Positions 32,692-41,834 are shown, counted from the stretch's first letter. The stretch is DNA of 64,000 bases from Pseudomonas sp. Os17 (GCF_001547895.1 NZ_AP014627.1:5211501-5275500), one strand, 5' to 3'. Notes: generated by a model from the letters alone, not told the origin. A program made the numbers and translations.

Positions 32692-34383
32692 CTACTTCTT
32701 CACGCCGAGCTTCTTCAACTCTTCGTCACGCAGTTCGCGGCGCAGGATCTTGCCAACGTTGGTGGTCGGCAGGGCATCGCGGAACTCCACGGCCTTGGGC
32801 ACCTTGTAGCCGGTGACATTGGCGCGCATGTGCTCCATCACCTGTTCCTTGGTCAGGGTCACTCCCGGCTTGGCGACGATGAAGATCTTGATGGTCTCGC
32901 CGGATTTTTCATCCGGTATGCCGATCGCCGCGCACTGCAGCACGCCCGGCAGCGAGGCCAGCACATCTTCCAGTTCGTTGGGGTAAACGTTGAAGCCCGA
33001 AACCAGGATCATGTCCTTCTTGCGGTCGACGATGCGGATATAGCCGTCCGGCTGGATCAGGGCAATGTCACCGGTCTTCAGCCAGCCTTCGCTGCTGAGG
33101 ACTTCGTCGGTGGCGTCCTGGCGCTGCCAGTAGCCCTTCATCACTTGCGGGCCCTTCACGCACAACTCGCCGACTTCGCCCAGCGCCAGCTCTTCGCCGG
33201 CGTCGTTGACCACCCGGCACAGGGTCGAAGGCACCGGAATGCCGATGGTGCCGATCTGGATGTTCTGGATCGGGTTGACCGTGGCCACCGGGCTGGTTTC
33301 GGTCATGCCGTAGCCTTCGCAGATCGGGCAGTTGGTCACTTCCTTCCAACGTTCGGCGGCCGCCAGCTGCAGGGCCATGCCTCCGGAGAGGGTGACTTTC
33401 AGCGCAGAGAAATCCAGCTTGCGGAAGGCTTCGTTGTTGCACAGGGCCACGAACAAGGTGTTGAGGCCGACAAAACCGCTGAACTTCCACTTCGACAGTT
33501 CCTTGACCATCGCCGGCAAGTCCCGCGGGTTGCTGATCAGGATGTTGTGGTTGCCCATGAGCATGATGGCCATGCAATGGAAGGTGAACGCATAGATGTG
33601 GTACAGCGGCAACGGCGTGATGAGGATCTCGCAGCCCTCATTGAGGTTGGAGCCCATCAACGCCTTGCACTGCAGCATGTTGGCCACCAGGTTGCGGTGG
33701 GTCAGCATCGCGCCCTTGGCCACGCCGGTGGTACCGCCGGTGTACTGCAGCACGGCCACGTCACCGCTGGCGGGATTGGCTTCCTGCACCGGCTGGCCGC
33801 GGCCCTTGCTCAAGGCGTCATTGAATTTGACCGCCTGGGGCAAGTGATAGGCCGGCACCATCTTCTTCACGTACTTGACCACACTGTTGATCAGCAGGCG
33901 CTTGAGTGGCGGTAGCAGATCCGCCACTTCCGTGACGATCACATGCTTGACCCCGGTCTTGGGCACCACGCTTTCCGCCAGATGGGCCATGTTGGCCAGG
34001 CAGACCAGGGCCTTGGCCCCGGAGTCATTGAATTGGTGTTCCATTTCCCGCGCGGTGTACAGCGGGTTGGTGTTGACCACGATCAGACCGGCGCGGATCG
34101 CGCCGAATACCGCGACCGGGTATTGCAGCAGGTTGGGCAGTTGCAGAGCGATTCGATCGCCGGGCCGCAAATCGGTATGCTGCTGCAGGTACGCGGCGAA
34201 GGCCCCGGACAATTCATACAACTCACCGTAGGTGATTGTCTTGCCAAGGTTGCTAAAGGCCGGTTTGTCAGCGAAACGTTGGCAGGATTGTTTCAATACC
34301 GCCTGAATATTCGGATACTCGTCTGGATTGATATCGGCAGCAATTCCAGCTGGGTACTTATCCTTCCAAAAGTCTTCGATCAT
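32692..34383 (-). CDS. fadD1: long-chain fatty acyl-CoA ligase FadD1
   Basis: 563-aa adenylate-forming enzyme. The AMP-binding P-loop YTGGTTGVAKGA is at residues 214-225; GYGMTETSPVA, the WLKTGDIALIQPDGYIRIVDRKKDMI hinge region and the C-terminal catalytic lysine in TNVGKILRRELRD are all present. It activates long-chain fatty acids for beta-oxidation. A closely related fadD follows upstream on the same strand, matching the tandem fadD1-fadD2 of P. aeruginosa; this copy is the one distal to the hydrolase. The 340-bp gap between them implies a separate promoter. Confidence 0.93.
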   Translation of the reverse strand: MIEDFWKDKYPAGIAADINPDEYPNIQAVLKQSCQRFADKPAFSNLGKTITYGELYELSGAFAAYLQQHTDLRPGDRIALQLPNLLQYPVAVFGAIRAGLIVVNTNPLYTAREMEHQFNDSGAKALVCLANMAHLAESVVPKTGVKHVIVTEVADLLPPLKRLLINSVVKYVKKMVPAYHLPQAVKFNDALSKGRGQPVQEANPASGDVAVLQYTGGTTGVAKGAMLTHRNLVANMLQCKALMGSNLNEGCEILITPLPLYHIYAFTFHCMAIMLMGNHNILISNPRDLPAMVKELSKWKFSGFVGLNTLFVALCNNEAFRKLDFSALKVTLSGGMALQLAAAERWKEVTNCPICEGYGMTETSPVATVNPIQNIQIGTIGIPVPSTLCRVVNDAGEELALGEVGELCVKGPQVMKGYWQRQDATDEVLSSEGWLKTGDIALIQPDGYIRIVDRKKDMILVSGFNVYPNELEDVLASLPGVLQCAAIGIPDEKSGETIKIFIVAKPGVTLTKEQVMEHMRANVTGYKVPKAVEFRDALPTTNVGKILRRELRDEELKKLGVKK

Positions 34384-34584
34384 GGAAGCCCACTCCTCAG
34401 CAACGCGAATTCATCACCGCAGTTGATGCGATTATTATTTGTCTGTGTTTTTTATTGGTGTCTATTGTTGGTGAGTCTGGCTGTTTACTCAGGCCGAGAA
34501 GTCACAAAGCGCGCCGAGAGTAGCAGCTTTGAAAAAGGCCGCCTAGAGCCAAAGAAGGCCTGAATAGTCACATTTTTGACTCAA

Positions 34585-34599
34585 GACCATTTAATGGTC
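34585..34599. promoter_or_regulatory. palindromic operator candidate upstream of fadD1
   Basis: GACCATT-T-AATGGTC, 7-bp arms, in an AT-rich region about 200 bp from the fadD1 start. The binding protein is unknown. Confidence 0.4.
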
Positions 34600-34667
34600 A
34601 TTTTTAGAGTAAAAATTCTATCACTTTGAATTCCGCTCTAGTCCGGGGCTTTGCACCCCTTAAATGA

Positions 34668-34708
34668 CTCGGGGGCCAGCCCGTTGCGTCAACCGGCTGG
34701 CCCCCGAG
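34668..34708 (-). terminator. long hairpin after fadD2
   Basis: Perfect 14-bp arms (CTCGGGGGCCAGCC and complement) with a 13-nt loop, 16 bp past the fadD2 stop. No T-run follows, so termination efficiency is uncertain. Confidence 0.65.
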
Positions 34709-34723
34709 GGAGGAACTCAAGGA

Positions 34724-36412
34724 TCAGGCGATGTCACGCAACTCGCGGCGCAGGATCTTGCCCACGGGCGTCATCGGCAGCGACTCACGCAGGACAATGT
34801 GCTTGGGCACCTTGTAGGCGGTGAAATTCTCCTTGCAGTAGGCCTTGAGCTCTTCCAGGCTGACCCCCGCTTCACGGGGCACCACAAACAGCTTCACCGC
34901 CTCGCCGGAACGCTCGTCCGGCACGCCGATCACCGCGCAGTTGGCGACCTTGGGGTGCGCCATGACCACATCTTCGATCTCGTTGGGGTACACGTTGAAA
35001 CCCGAGACGATGATCATGTCCTTCTTGCGATCGACAATGCGCACAAAACCGTCCGGATCGATCACCGCGATATCCCCGGACTTGAACCAGCCTTCGGCGT
35101 CCAGCACCTCCGCGGTGGCTTCGGGCTTGTTCCAGTAGCCCTTCATGATCTGCGGCCCCTTGATGCACAGCTCGCCGCGCTCGCCCAGCGGTTGCTCGTT
35201 GCCCTGGTCATCAATGACCTTCAAGGTGGTGCCCGGCACCGGCAGACCGACCGTGCCCAACCGCGAGCGGTCGCCGTAGGGGTTGGTGCACGCCACCGGC
35301 GAGGTTTCGGTGAGGCCATAGCCTTCGGTGATCCGGCATCCGGTCAGTTGCTGCCAGCGTTCCGCCGTGGCCTTGACCAGGGCCGTGCCACCGGAGTTGG
35401 TCAGTTTGAGGCTGGAAAAATCCAGGTTCTTGAATTCCGGATGATCCATCAGCGCCACGAACAGCGTGTTCAACCCCAGCAGCGCGGAAAACCGCCACTT
35501 CTTCAACTCCTTGATGAAGCCGCCGATGTCTCGCGGGTTGGTGATCAGCACGTTGTGGTTGCCGGTCACCATCATGCACATGCAGTTCGCGGTGAAGGCA
35601 TAGATGTGGTACAGCGGCAGCGGCGCGATCATCACTTCCTGGCCTTCGCGCCACTGGGTATGGCCATCGGGCCCGTGCTGGCCGAGGCAGGCCCGGGCCT
35701 GCTGCATGTTGGCCACCAGGTTGCCGTGGGTCAGCATTGCCCCCTTGGCCAGGCCGGTGGTGCCACCGGTGTACTGCAGCACGGCGACATCCTCCAGCCC
35801 CGCCTGCAGCGGCTTGATCCCCAGGCCGCGCCCAAGGCGCAAGGCACTCTTGAAGGCGATGGCCTGGGGCAGGTGATAGGCCGGCACCATCTTCTTGACC
35901 TTGTCCACCACGGTGTTGACCAGCCAGCCCTTGGCACTGGACAGCATGTCGCCCATCCTGGCTTCGATCAGGAACTGGATGTCGGTGTCGCCCAACACTT
36001 CCTGAACCTTCTGCCCAAACACGTTCAGGTAGACCAGGGCCCGGGCCCCGGAATCCTTGAATTGATGACGCATCTCCCGCGCGGTGTACAGCGGGTTGGT
36101 GTTGACCACCACCAGCCCGGCCCGCAGCGCGCCGAACACCGCGATCGGGTACTGCAGGACATTGGGCATCTGCACCGCGATACGATCCCCCGGAACCAGG
36201 TCGGTATGGCTTTGCAGATAACCGGCGAAGGCCGCGCTGTAGCGTTCCAGCTCGGCGTAGGTGAGGGTCACCCCCATGTTGCTGAACGCCGGGCGGTCAG
36301 CAAACTTCTTGCAGGAACGCTCAAACACCTCGATCACCGACTTGTAGGCCCCCAGATCGATCTCGTTGGGCACGCCGGCGGGGCGCTTATCATTCCAGAA
36401 ATCAGGTTGCAT
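34724..36412 (-). CDS. fadD2: long-chain fatty acyl-CoA ligase FadD2
   Basis: 562-aa acyl-CoA ligase, full length, with YTGGTTGLAKGAMLTHGNL (about residues 213-231), EGYGLTETSPVAC, the hinge segment WFKSGDIAVIDPDGFVRIVDRKKDMI and C-terminal TPVGKILRRELRD. It is homologous to the neighbouring fadD1 over its whole length but diverged enough to be an old duplication. It is divergent from an alpha/beta hydrolase and a MaoC-type hydratase; this fadD1-fadD2-hydrolase-hydratase order is conserved in Pseudomonas and links fatty-acid activation to beta-oxidation and PHA precursor supply. Confidence 0.93.
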   Translation of the reverse strand: MQPDFWNDKRPAGVPNEIDLGAYKSVIEVFERSCKKFADRPAFSNMGVTLTYAELERYSAAFAGYLQSHTDLVPGDRIAVQMPNVLQYPIAVFGALRAGLVVVNTNPLYTAREMRHQFKDSGARALVYLNVFGQKVQEVLGDTDIQFLIEARMGDMLSSAKGWLVNTVVDKVKKMVPAYHLPQAIAFKSALRLGRGLGIKPLQAGLEDVAVLQYTGGTTGLAKGAMLTHGNLVANMQQARACLGQHGPDGHTQWREGQEVMIAPLPLYHIYAFTANCMCMMVTGNHNVLITNPRDIGGFIKELKKWRFSALLGLNTLFVALMDHPEFKNLDFSSLKLTNSGGTALVKATAERWQQLTGCRITEGYGLTETSPVACTNPYGDRSRLGTVGLPVPGTTLKVIDDQGNEQPLGERGELCIKGPQIMKGYWNKPEATAEVLDAEGWFKSGDIAVIDPDGFVRIVDRKKDMIIVSGFNVYPNEIEDVVMAHPKVANCAVIGVPDERSGEAVKLFVVPREAGVSLEELKAYCKENFTAYKVPKHIVLRESLPMTPVGKILRRELRDIA

Positions 36413-36625
36413 TATTCTTGTCCTCTTTTTGCCTGAACGGTCCGGGCCGCCACTGTAACGCTATCAGCGGCGGGGCTCCTCGGACGTTAGCAGCTATGGC
36501 GATTCAGGCAAATATGCGCAAGTGTGTCATTAACTGTGTGAATCTTGCGTCCAACAGGCCGACGAATCGGACGGACACACCTTGATGCGCTATAAAGTGC
36601 AGCGTCTCCGAGCAAAGGAATCGCC

Positions 36626-37570
36626 ATGACCCACGACACCTTCTGGTTGACCACAAGCGACCACCAACGGCTCTTCGTCAACCAGTGGCTGCCCGAGCCT
36701 CCGCTCAAGGCGGTGATCCTGCTGTCCCACGGCATGGCCGAGCACAGTGGGCGCTATGCCCGACTGGCGGCGGCCCTGTGCGCCCAAGGTTATGGCCTCT
36801 ATGCCCCGGATCAGCGCGGCCACGGCAACACCGCGCAGCACGGCGTGCTCGGCCACTACGCGGATCACGGCGGCTGGAACAAGGTGGTCGGCGACCTGGC
36901 CAGCCTCAACCAGCACATCGGCCAGCAGCACCCTGGCACCCCCATCGTGCTGCTGGGCCACAGCATGGGCAGCTACATCGCCCAGGCGTACCTGCTGCAC
37001 CACAGCGCCAGCCTGCATGGGGCGATCCTCAGCGGCTCGAACTTCCAGCCCGTGGCCCTGTACCGCATCGCCAGCCTGATCGCCCGTTTCGAACGCTGGC
37101 GCCAGGGCGCAAAAGGACGCAGCGCCCTGATCGAGTGGCTGTCCTTCGGCTCGTTCAACAAGGCCTTCAAACCCAATCGCACCGCCTTCGACTGGCTCAG
37201 CCGCGACCCGGTGGAAGTCGACAAGTACGTGAATGACCCCTTGTGCGGCTACCGCTGCAGCAACCAGCTATGGATCGACCTGCTGGGCGGCCTGCAGCAG
37301 ATCAGCAAGATTTCCAACCTGGCGCAGATCGATCCGGGCCTGCCGTTGCTGGTGATGGGCGGTGAATGTGATCCGGTAAGCGCCGGCAAGCGTCTCAAGG
37401 ATCTGGCCAACGCCCTGCGCGAGGCCGGCAGCCAGTGCCTGCAACTCAATATCTACCCGCAAGCGCGTCATGAGCTGTTCAACGAAAGCAACCGTGACCA
37501 AGTGACCCACGACGTCCTAGCCTGGCTCGATCAGGCCCTGCTACACCGTCGCCCGCCCCGCGCGGAGTAA
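36626..37570 (+). CDS. alpha/beta hydrolase, monoacylglycerol lipase-like
   Basis: 314-aa serine hydrolase. Nucleophile elbow GHSMGSY with Ser113; oxyanion segment LLSHGMAEHSGRY (33-45) and the PDQRGHGNT loop (61-69) are those of the lysophospholipase/monoglyceride lipase (Hydrolase_4) family; acid and His are in GGECDPVS and ARHELFNE. It probably releases fatty acids for the adjacent FadD enzymes. No signal peptide is visible. It is followed 50 bp later by the MaoC-type gene. Confidence 0.88.
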   Translation: MTHDTFWLTTSDHQRLFVNQWLPEPPLKAVILLSHGMAEHSGRYARLAAALCAQGYGLYAPDQRGHGNTAQHGVLGHYADHGGWNKVVGDLASLNQHIGQQHPGTPIVLLGHSMGSYIAQAYLLHHSASLHGAILSGSNFQPVALYRIASLIARFERWRQGAKGRSALIEWLSFGSFNKAFKPNRTAFDWLSRDPVEVDKYVNDPLCGYRCSNQLWIDLLGGLQQISKISNLAQIDPGLPLLVMGGECDPVSAGKRLKDLANALREAGSQCLQLNIYPQARHELFNESNRDQVTHDVLAWLDQALLHRRPPRAE

Positions 37571-37620
37571 GGGCTGGCGCAGTCGCTACGTTCATTTATC
37601 TGTCAGAGGATTTCAGCAAC

Positions 37621-38091
37621 ATGACCCAGGTTACCAACACCCCTTACGAAGCCCTGGAAGTCGGTCAGACCGCCCAGTACAGCAAGACTGTCGAAGAACG
37701 TGACATCCAGCTGTTCGCCGCCATGTCCGGCGACCACAACCCGGTGCACCTGGACCCCGAGTTCGCCGCCGCCACCATGTTCAAGGAGCGCATCGCCCAC
37801 GGCATGTTCAGCGGCGCGCTGATCAGCGCCGCCGTGGCCTGCGAGCTGCCAGGCCCGGGCACCATCTACATCGGCCAGCAGATGAGCTTCCAGAAGCCGG
37901 TGAAGATCGGCGACACCCTGACCGTGCGCCTGGAAATCCTCGAAAAACTGCCCAAGTTCCGCGTGCGCATCGCCACCCGCGTGTTCAATCAGCGCGATGA
38001 GCTGGTGGTGGACGGCGAGGCCGAGATCCTTGCCCCACGCAAGCAACAGACCGTGACCTTGCCGACCCTGCCGGCCATCACCATCGGCTGA
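37621..38091 (+). CDS. phaJ: MaoC-like (R)-specific enoyl-CoA hydratase, PhaJ-type
   Basis: 156-aa hot-dog-fold hydratase. The hydratase-2 motif AAMSGDHNPVHLDPEFA (residues 33-49) carries the catalytic Asp38 and His43. PhaJ enzymes convert trans-2-enoyl-CoA from beta-oxidation into (R)-3-hydroxyacyl-CoA for polyhydroxyalkanoate synthesis. Position beside fadD1/fadD2 and the hydrolase matches the phaJ1 locus of other pseudomonads. A generic (R)-hydratase role is the alternative. Confidence 0.87.
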   Translation: MTQVTNTPYEALEVGQTAQYSKTVEERDIQLFAAMSGDHNPVHLDPEFAAATMFKERIAHGMFSGALISAAVACELPGPGTIYIGQQMSFQKPVKIGDTLTVRLEILEKLPKFRVRIATRVFNQRDELVVDGEAEILAPRKQQTVTLPTLPAITIG

Positions 38092-38102
38092 GCCTAGCTC
38101 AC

Positions 38103-38158
38103 GGCAGGAGCCGGCTTGCCGGCACAGGCGACGCCCAGCGGTTTGCCGGTTCCTACCG
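38103..38158. repeat. REP-like repeat pair
   Basis: GGCAGGAGCCGGCTTGCCGG and a facing imperfect copy GCGGTTTGCCGGTTCCTACC in the gap between the PhaJ-like and HlyD-like genes; the Pseudomonas GAGCCGGCTTGCCGGC class. Confidence 0.7.
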
Positions 38159-39019
38159 TTTGCCCCCCTCCTCCACTTGCACGCTGGCGGTCATGCCGGC
38201 ACTCAGGTTGATGCCTTCAGGCACCTTGTCGAGCTTGATCCGCACCGGTATCCGCTGGGCCAGGCGCACCCAGTTGAAGGTCGGTTCGACTTCCGCCAGC
38301 AGTTGCCCGTCAGGGGTGGCGTTGCGATCGGTAATACCCCGGCTGATGCTTTGCACGTGCCCCTGCAAGGCATCGCCGGCACTCATCAGCCAGACCTTCA
38401 CCGGATCGCCGACCTGAATCCGCGGCAGCTTGGTTTCCTCGAAATAGGCCTGCACGTAGAACGTCGAATCATCGATCAACGCCATCACGGGCTGCCCGGC
38501 GTTGACATAGTTGCCTTCGGCCAGACGCAGATTGGTGATGTGCCCATCGCGGGGCGCGTGCACCTGACTGCGGGCCAGGTTCAATTCGGCGACCTTGGCC
38601 TCGGCCTGGGCCTGGCGCAGTTCGCCGCGGGCGATACCGGCGTTGATCTGGGCGTTCTCCCGCAGTTCGGCACTGATGGCCTGGGGCCCCAGGGCGGCGC
38701 GGCGGCTGGCCTCGTGCTCGCGCAGGCTCAGTTGCTGCTGGCGGGTCTGCACCACCGCCTGGGCCTTCTCCAGCGCGGCCTCGAAACGGTCGCGATCGAT
38801 GCTCAGCAGCAAATCACCGGCCTTGACATGCTGGTTGTCCGCCACCTTGAGCTCGCGCACCCAGCCGGATACGTCCGGGGCCACGATCACCACATCGGCA
38901 CGGATCCGCGCATCCCGGGTCCAGGGCGTGAGCATGTAGTACTGCCACAGGTGATACCCGGCGAAGATCGCCACCGCCACCAGGCACAAGGTCACTACGA
39001 CACGTACGGGTGTACGCAT
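38153..39019 (-). CDS. HlyD/EmrA-type membrane fusion protein of FUSC efflux system
   Basis: 288-aa periplasmic adaptor. One N-terminal transmembrane helix (residues 6-25); the biotinyl-lipoyl-like halves TRDARIRADVVIVAPDVSGWVRELKVADNQHVKAGDLLLSID and SQVHAPRDGHITNLRLAEGNYVNAGQPVMALID flank a coiled-coil hairpin (about 90-150); a beta-barrel follows. AaeA/EmrA-like. ATG 39019 is preceded by GGAGT at good spacing and lies 10 bp after DUF1656, forming a three-gene operon with the FUSC transporter. Confidence 0.9.
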   Translation of the reverse strand: MRTPVRVVVTLCLVAVAIFAGYHLWQYYMLTPWTRDARIRADVVIVAPDVSGWVRELKVADNQHVKAGDLLLSIDRDRFEAALEKAQAVVQTRQQQLSLREHEASRRAALGPQAISAELRENAQINAGIARGELRQAQAEAKVAELNLARSQVHAPRDGHITNLRLAEGNYVNAGQPVMALIDDSTFYVQAYFEETKLPRIQVGDPVKVWLMSAGDALQGHVQSISRGITDRNATPDGQLLAEVEPTFNWVRLAQRIPVRIKLDKVPEGINLSAGMTASVQVEEGGKR

Positions 39020-39029
39020 AATCAACTCC

Positions 39030-39236
39030 TTATAAAGGTCCCAGGACCACCGTGATCAGGGTCAGGACACACACGTAAAGGGCGCAATCGAACAGGGCTT
39101 CATGCCAGATCCAGCGCCCCAGCCCGGTGACTCGCACCAGCCCTCGCAGGCCGGCGGTGACCACCAGGGCCAGCACCACATAAATCAGAAACGGGCTGAG
39201 CAGCACCCCGCCCAACGACCACTCACGCAGCCCCAT
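39030..39236 (-). CDS. DUF1656 small membrane protein (AaeX-like)
   Basis: 68 aa with two hydrophobic segments (LSPFLIYVVLALVVTAGL and ALYVCVLTLITVVLG) and the MGLREWSLGGVLLSPFL start typical of DUF1656/AaeX proteins, which always accompany FUSC pumps and HlyD adaptors. Its start overlaps the end of the FUSC gene by 14 bp, so translation is coupled. Confidence 0.9.
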   Translation of the reverse strand: MGLREWSLGGVLLSPFLIYVVLALVVTAGLRGLVRVTGLGRWIWHEALFDCALYVCVLTLITVVLGPL

Positions 39237-41244
39237 GGCTGTCCTCCTGCTGCCGGCACCAACTGCGCCAGCTGTTGTGCAATTGCACCACCGCGCCCTT
39301 GGCCAGCTTCAAGGCGTCGCTGGGCGGCTGTTGTTCCAGGGCGGCGAGCAACGTAGCGCTGGGCTGCGCCAGCGCTTCCTGGCAGGGGCCCGCCGGTCCC
39401 TGTTGCAGAACCCGTTGCAAGTGCTCGAAATACTCGCGCTGCGCGGCACTGACCGGCACCTGGGCCACCGCCAGACTCAGGCGCAGGTGCAGCAGTTCGT
39501 CACCGATATCCAGGCCCAGCAGACCATCGTCCCAGCGGCTGCGGGCCGGTTCCGGCAGCTCCGGGTAATGCCGGGCCAGTTGCAGCAGACGGTCGGCCAT
39601 GCGCCCGCCGAACCAGCTTTCCGCGCCCCGCAGGTTACGCCGGGTCAGGCGCACCAGATCGCTCAGGGTCGCCGCCAACAGACGCCGGCCATGCCAGGCC
39701 GGATCGCGCAGGATCAACAGGTGAAAGGCCAGCACCGCAGCCCCCACCCCCAGCACCATGGCCTGGGCGTTATTGAAGAAACTGGCGACATCGAAACTCA
39801 TGCGGTTCATCGGCGAGATCAACACGATGAAGTGCAGGCAGAACGAGGTGGCCGTGGCGCCGATCTGCGGCTTGGCCATGCCCAGTGCGCCGAAGAACAG
39901 CGGCACCCCCATGGCCATGGCCAACATCGCGAATCCGCTCCATTGCGGCAGCAGGATCTGCCCCACCAGGAACGCCGCCGGAATCGCCAGGAAGATCCCG
40001 CGCATGAAGCTCATGCCGATCTGCGCGCCGTTTTCACGACTGGCGAACAGGCTGCAGACCACGCAGGTCAGGAGCATGGCCCCGGAGGCCGCCGGCCAGG
40101 CCGTGGCCAGCCAGAAGCTGGCCACGGTCAGGAATGCCAAGGCACTGCGAGCACCGAACACCAGGGCCAGCGACAGGTCGCGATGAGGCGTCAGGGTCGC
40201 CGGCTGCTCCAGCGGCGCGCGCCCTTCCTGCACCGCTTCCAGCGCGTTGCTTGCCGCCAGGGCGGTGTCCAGCAGCAGCGCCAGGCGTGCCAGGCAAAAG
40301 CTCTGCGCCGCGCTGAGCCGGGAATCATGGGAGGCCTCCAGCAGGCGCGGACGCAACGCCTGCAGAGCCTGTTTGTCGGAGCCGCCCAGGGCCTCCTGCA
40401 CCGGCTCCATCAAGGGCTGCAGTTGCCTGGCCTCGTCGGCGTCCAACTGTTTCCACTGGCGGCGTACCGACCGGGCAATCCGCAACAGCATCAGCAGCTT
40501 CTGGCTCAGGCCACTGATGGCCCGCGCTCGCTGGCGGCCCATTGGCCCTTCGAACCAGGCGTGTTCCCGCTGGGAATCCACGGCGACAATGCGCCCGAGT
40601 ATCTCCAGCAAGCCCTGACGTGCCAGCGCATCGCCGGCCAGGGTCGCGCGGGCCGCCTGCATTCCGCTGTGCCAGGCGCTGCGAGCCTGATCCGCCAGTT
40701 GCCGCTCTACCCGCATCGGCCAGATCAGGGCACTGCTGGCCGTGGCGCAGATGATCCCCAGGGAGATTTCCGTGCAACGGGCCACGGCCTGATCGAACAC
40801 GGTCAACGGGTGGCTGATGGCGGGCAAGGCGATGATCGCCACGGTGTAGCCCGCCAGCACGAAGGAATACGACCAGGCACTGCGCAGCAGCGTGGAGCTG
40901 GCGGTACACACCCCCAGCCACAGGGCCAGGGCCAGCAGAAACAGCCAGGGGGTCTGGGCGAACAGCCCCATGAACAGCACCGACATCAGGGTACCGATCA
41001 AGGTCCCCAGCAGCCGGGCCAGCCCCTTTTGCAGAACCATTCCGGACAACGGCTGGGCGACGATGAACGCGGTCATCAGCGCCCAGGCCGGCTGCTCCAG
41101 GCCCCAGCGCAAGGCCAGCCACAGCGCCAGACCGCCGCCCAACAGGGTCTTGATCGCGAACTGCAAAGCGGGAAGGCTGGGCGCAAGCAACGCCTGCAAG
41201 GTAATAGGCACGAACCGGGACTCTCGAAGGGATGAATTAACCAT
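39223..41244 (-). CDS. FUSC-family efflux transporter (AaeB-like)
   Basis: 673-aa fusaric-acid-resistance/aromatic acid exporter. Two halves each with an N-terminal helix bundle (about residues 10-165 and 350-500: ALQFAIKTLLGGGLALWLAL and ARSALAFLTVASFWLATAW) and a cytoplasmic helical domain, the FUSC architecture. With DUF1656 and the HlyD protein it should export aromatic carboxylic acids or similar weak acids. The ATG at 41244 is preferred; a GTG at 41259 is the alternative. There is a palindrome (41280-41291) in the promoter region, and no divergent regulator gene nearby. Confidence 0.88.
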   Translation of the reverse strand: MVNSSLRESRFVPITLQALLAPSLPALQFAIKTLLGGGLALWLALRWGLEQPAWALMTAFIVAQPLSGMVLQKGLARLLGTLIGTLMSVLFMGLFAQTPWLFLLALALWLGVCTASSTLLRSAWSYSFVLAGYTVAIIALPAISHPLTVFDQAVARCTEISLGIICATASSALIWPMRVERQLADQARSAWHSGMQAARATLAGDALARQGLLEILGRIVAVDSQREHAWFEGPMGRQRARAISGLSQKLLMLLRIARSVRRQWKQLDADEARQLQPLMEPVQEALGGSDKQALQALRPRLLEASHDSRLSAAQSFCLARLALLLDTALAASNALEAVQEGRAPLEQPATLTPHRDLSLALVFGARSALAFLTVASFWLATAWPAASGAMLLTCVVCSLFASRENGAQIGMSFMRGIFLAIPAAFLVGQILLPQWSGFAMLAMAMGVPLFFGALGMAKPQIGATATSFCLHFIVLISPMNRMSFDVASFFNNAQAMVLGVGAAVLAFHLLILRDPAWHGRRLLAATLSDLVRLTRRNLRGAESWFGGRMADRLLQLARHYPELPEPARSRWDDGLLGLDIGDELLHLRLSLAVAQVPVSAAQREYFEHLQRVLQQGPAGPCQEALAQPSATLLAALEQQPPSDALKLAKGAVVQLHNSWRSWCRQQEDSHGAA

Positions 41245-41279
41245 AGTCGTGATCGCCACGAGCGGGCGCGGGCTAATTA

Positions 41280-41291
41280 TTAGCTAGCTAA
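41280..41291. promoter_or_regulatory. TTAGCTAGCTAA palindrome upstream of FUSC operon
   Basis: Perfect 12-bp palindrome in a TAG-rich stretch 36 bp before the FUSC start; a plausible operator for a MarR- or LysR-type regulator encoded elsewhere. Confidence 0.5.
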
Positions 41292-41323
41292 CTAAATCCC
41301 GTCCAGCACTAAATCCCGGGCAT

Positions 41324-41352
41324 AAAAAAACGCCAGGCTGGCTGGCGTTTTT
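41324..41352 (-). terminator. intrinsic terminator
   Basis: AAAAAAACGCCAG-GCTGG-CTGGCGTTTTT, just past the stop of the DUF2383 gene (minus strand), separating it from the FUSC operon promoter. Confidence 0.9.
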
Positions 41353-41366
41353 GACAGGTTTATGAC

Positions 41367-41834
41367 TTACGAACGGGCACGGGCCTGGTTGCGCAAGGCT
41401 TTGACCTGATCGTGATTGCGTTGCACGCCGTGGTACTGGCGCTCCACCACATCACGAATCCCCACCAGGTTGTGCTTGCCGATTTTCTCCAGGGCTTCCT
41501 TGTAGGACTTCAGCGCGTGATCTTCACCGCGTTCGGCCTCGTTGAGCACCGACTCCTCGTCCTTGCCGGTCACCAGCGACTTGAGGTCGACCCAACGGCG
41601 ATGCAGGTCGCCACTGACACTGGTGGAAGTTTCCGGATCGCCGCCCATGGAGCGCACCACCGCCTGCAATTCCGCAGCGGCCGTCGCGCAGTCGCTGGAG
41701 CGCTTAATGAACAGCGCCTTGAGCTCCGGATGCTTGATGTCTTCGGCACAGGTCTTGAACCCCTCCTGACCGTCCTTGCTGGTCTCGATCAGGCTGTTGA
41801 GTACCGAAATCGCTTCTTTATTCAAGTCAGTCAT
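41367..41834 (-). CDS. PA2169/DUF2383-family four-helix protein
   Basis: 155-aa helical protein: LNKEAISVLNSLIETSKDGQEGFKTCAEDIKHPELKALF at the N-terminus is the DUF2383 signature and YKEALEKIGKHNLVGIRDVVERQYHGVQRNHDQVKAL ends it. These ferritin-like-fold proteins are stress or stationary-phase proteins of unknown role; conserved Glu/His residues could bind metal. ATG 41834 has AAGGAACC upstream. It is followed by an intrinsic terminator. Confidence 0.87.
   Translation of the reverse strand: MTDLNKEAISVLNSLIETSKDGQEGFKTCAEDIKHPELKALFIKRSSDCATAAAELQAVVRSMGGDPETSTSVSGDLHRRWVDLKSLVTGKDEESVLNEAERGEDHALKSYKEALEKIGKHNLVGIRDVVERQYHGVQRNHDQVKALRNQARARS

Larger units (their letters stand above)
34384..34723. 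promoter_or_regulatory. 340-bp fadD2-fadD1 intergenic region
   Basis: It contains, reading on the minus strand, a 14-bp perfect hairpin (arms 34668-34681 and 34695-34708) right after fadD2, then an AT-rich stretch (34560-34630) with the palindrome GACCATT-T-AATGGTC at 34585-34599, and the fadD1 leader. The hairpin probably ends fadD2 transcription and the AT-rich part is the likely fadD1 promoter. No match to the PsrA box was seen. Confidence 0.6.

Noticed and set aside
34664-36436. Plus-strand open frame of 590 codons across fadD2
   Set aside because: Antisense to a clear acyl-CoA ligase; no family resemblance.
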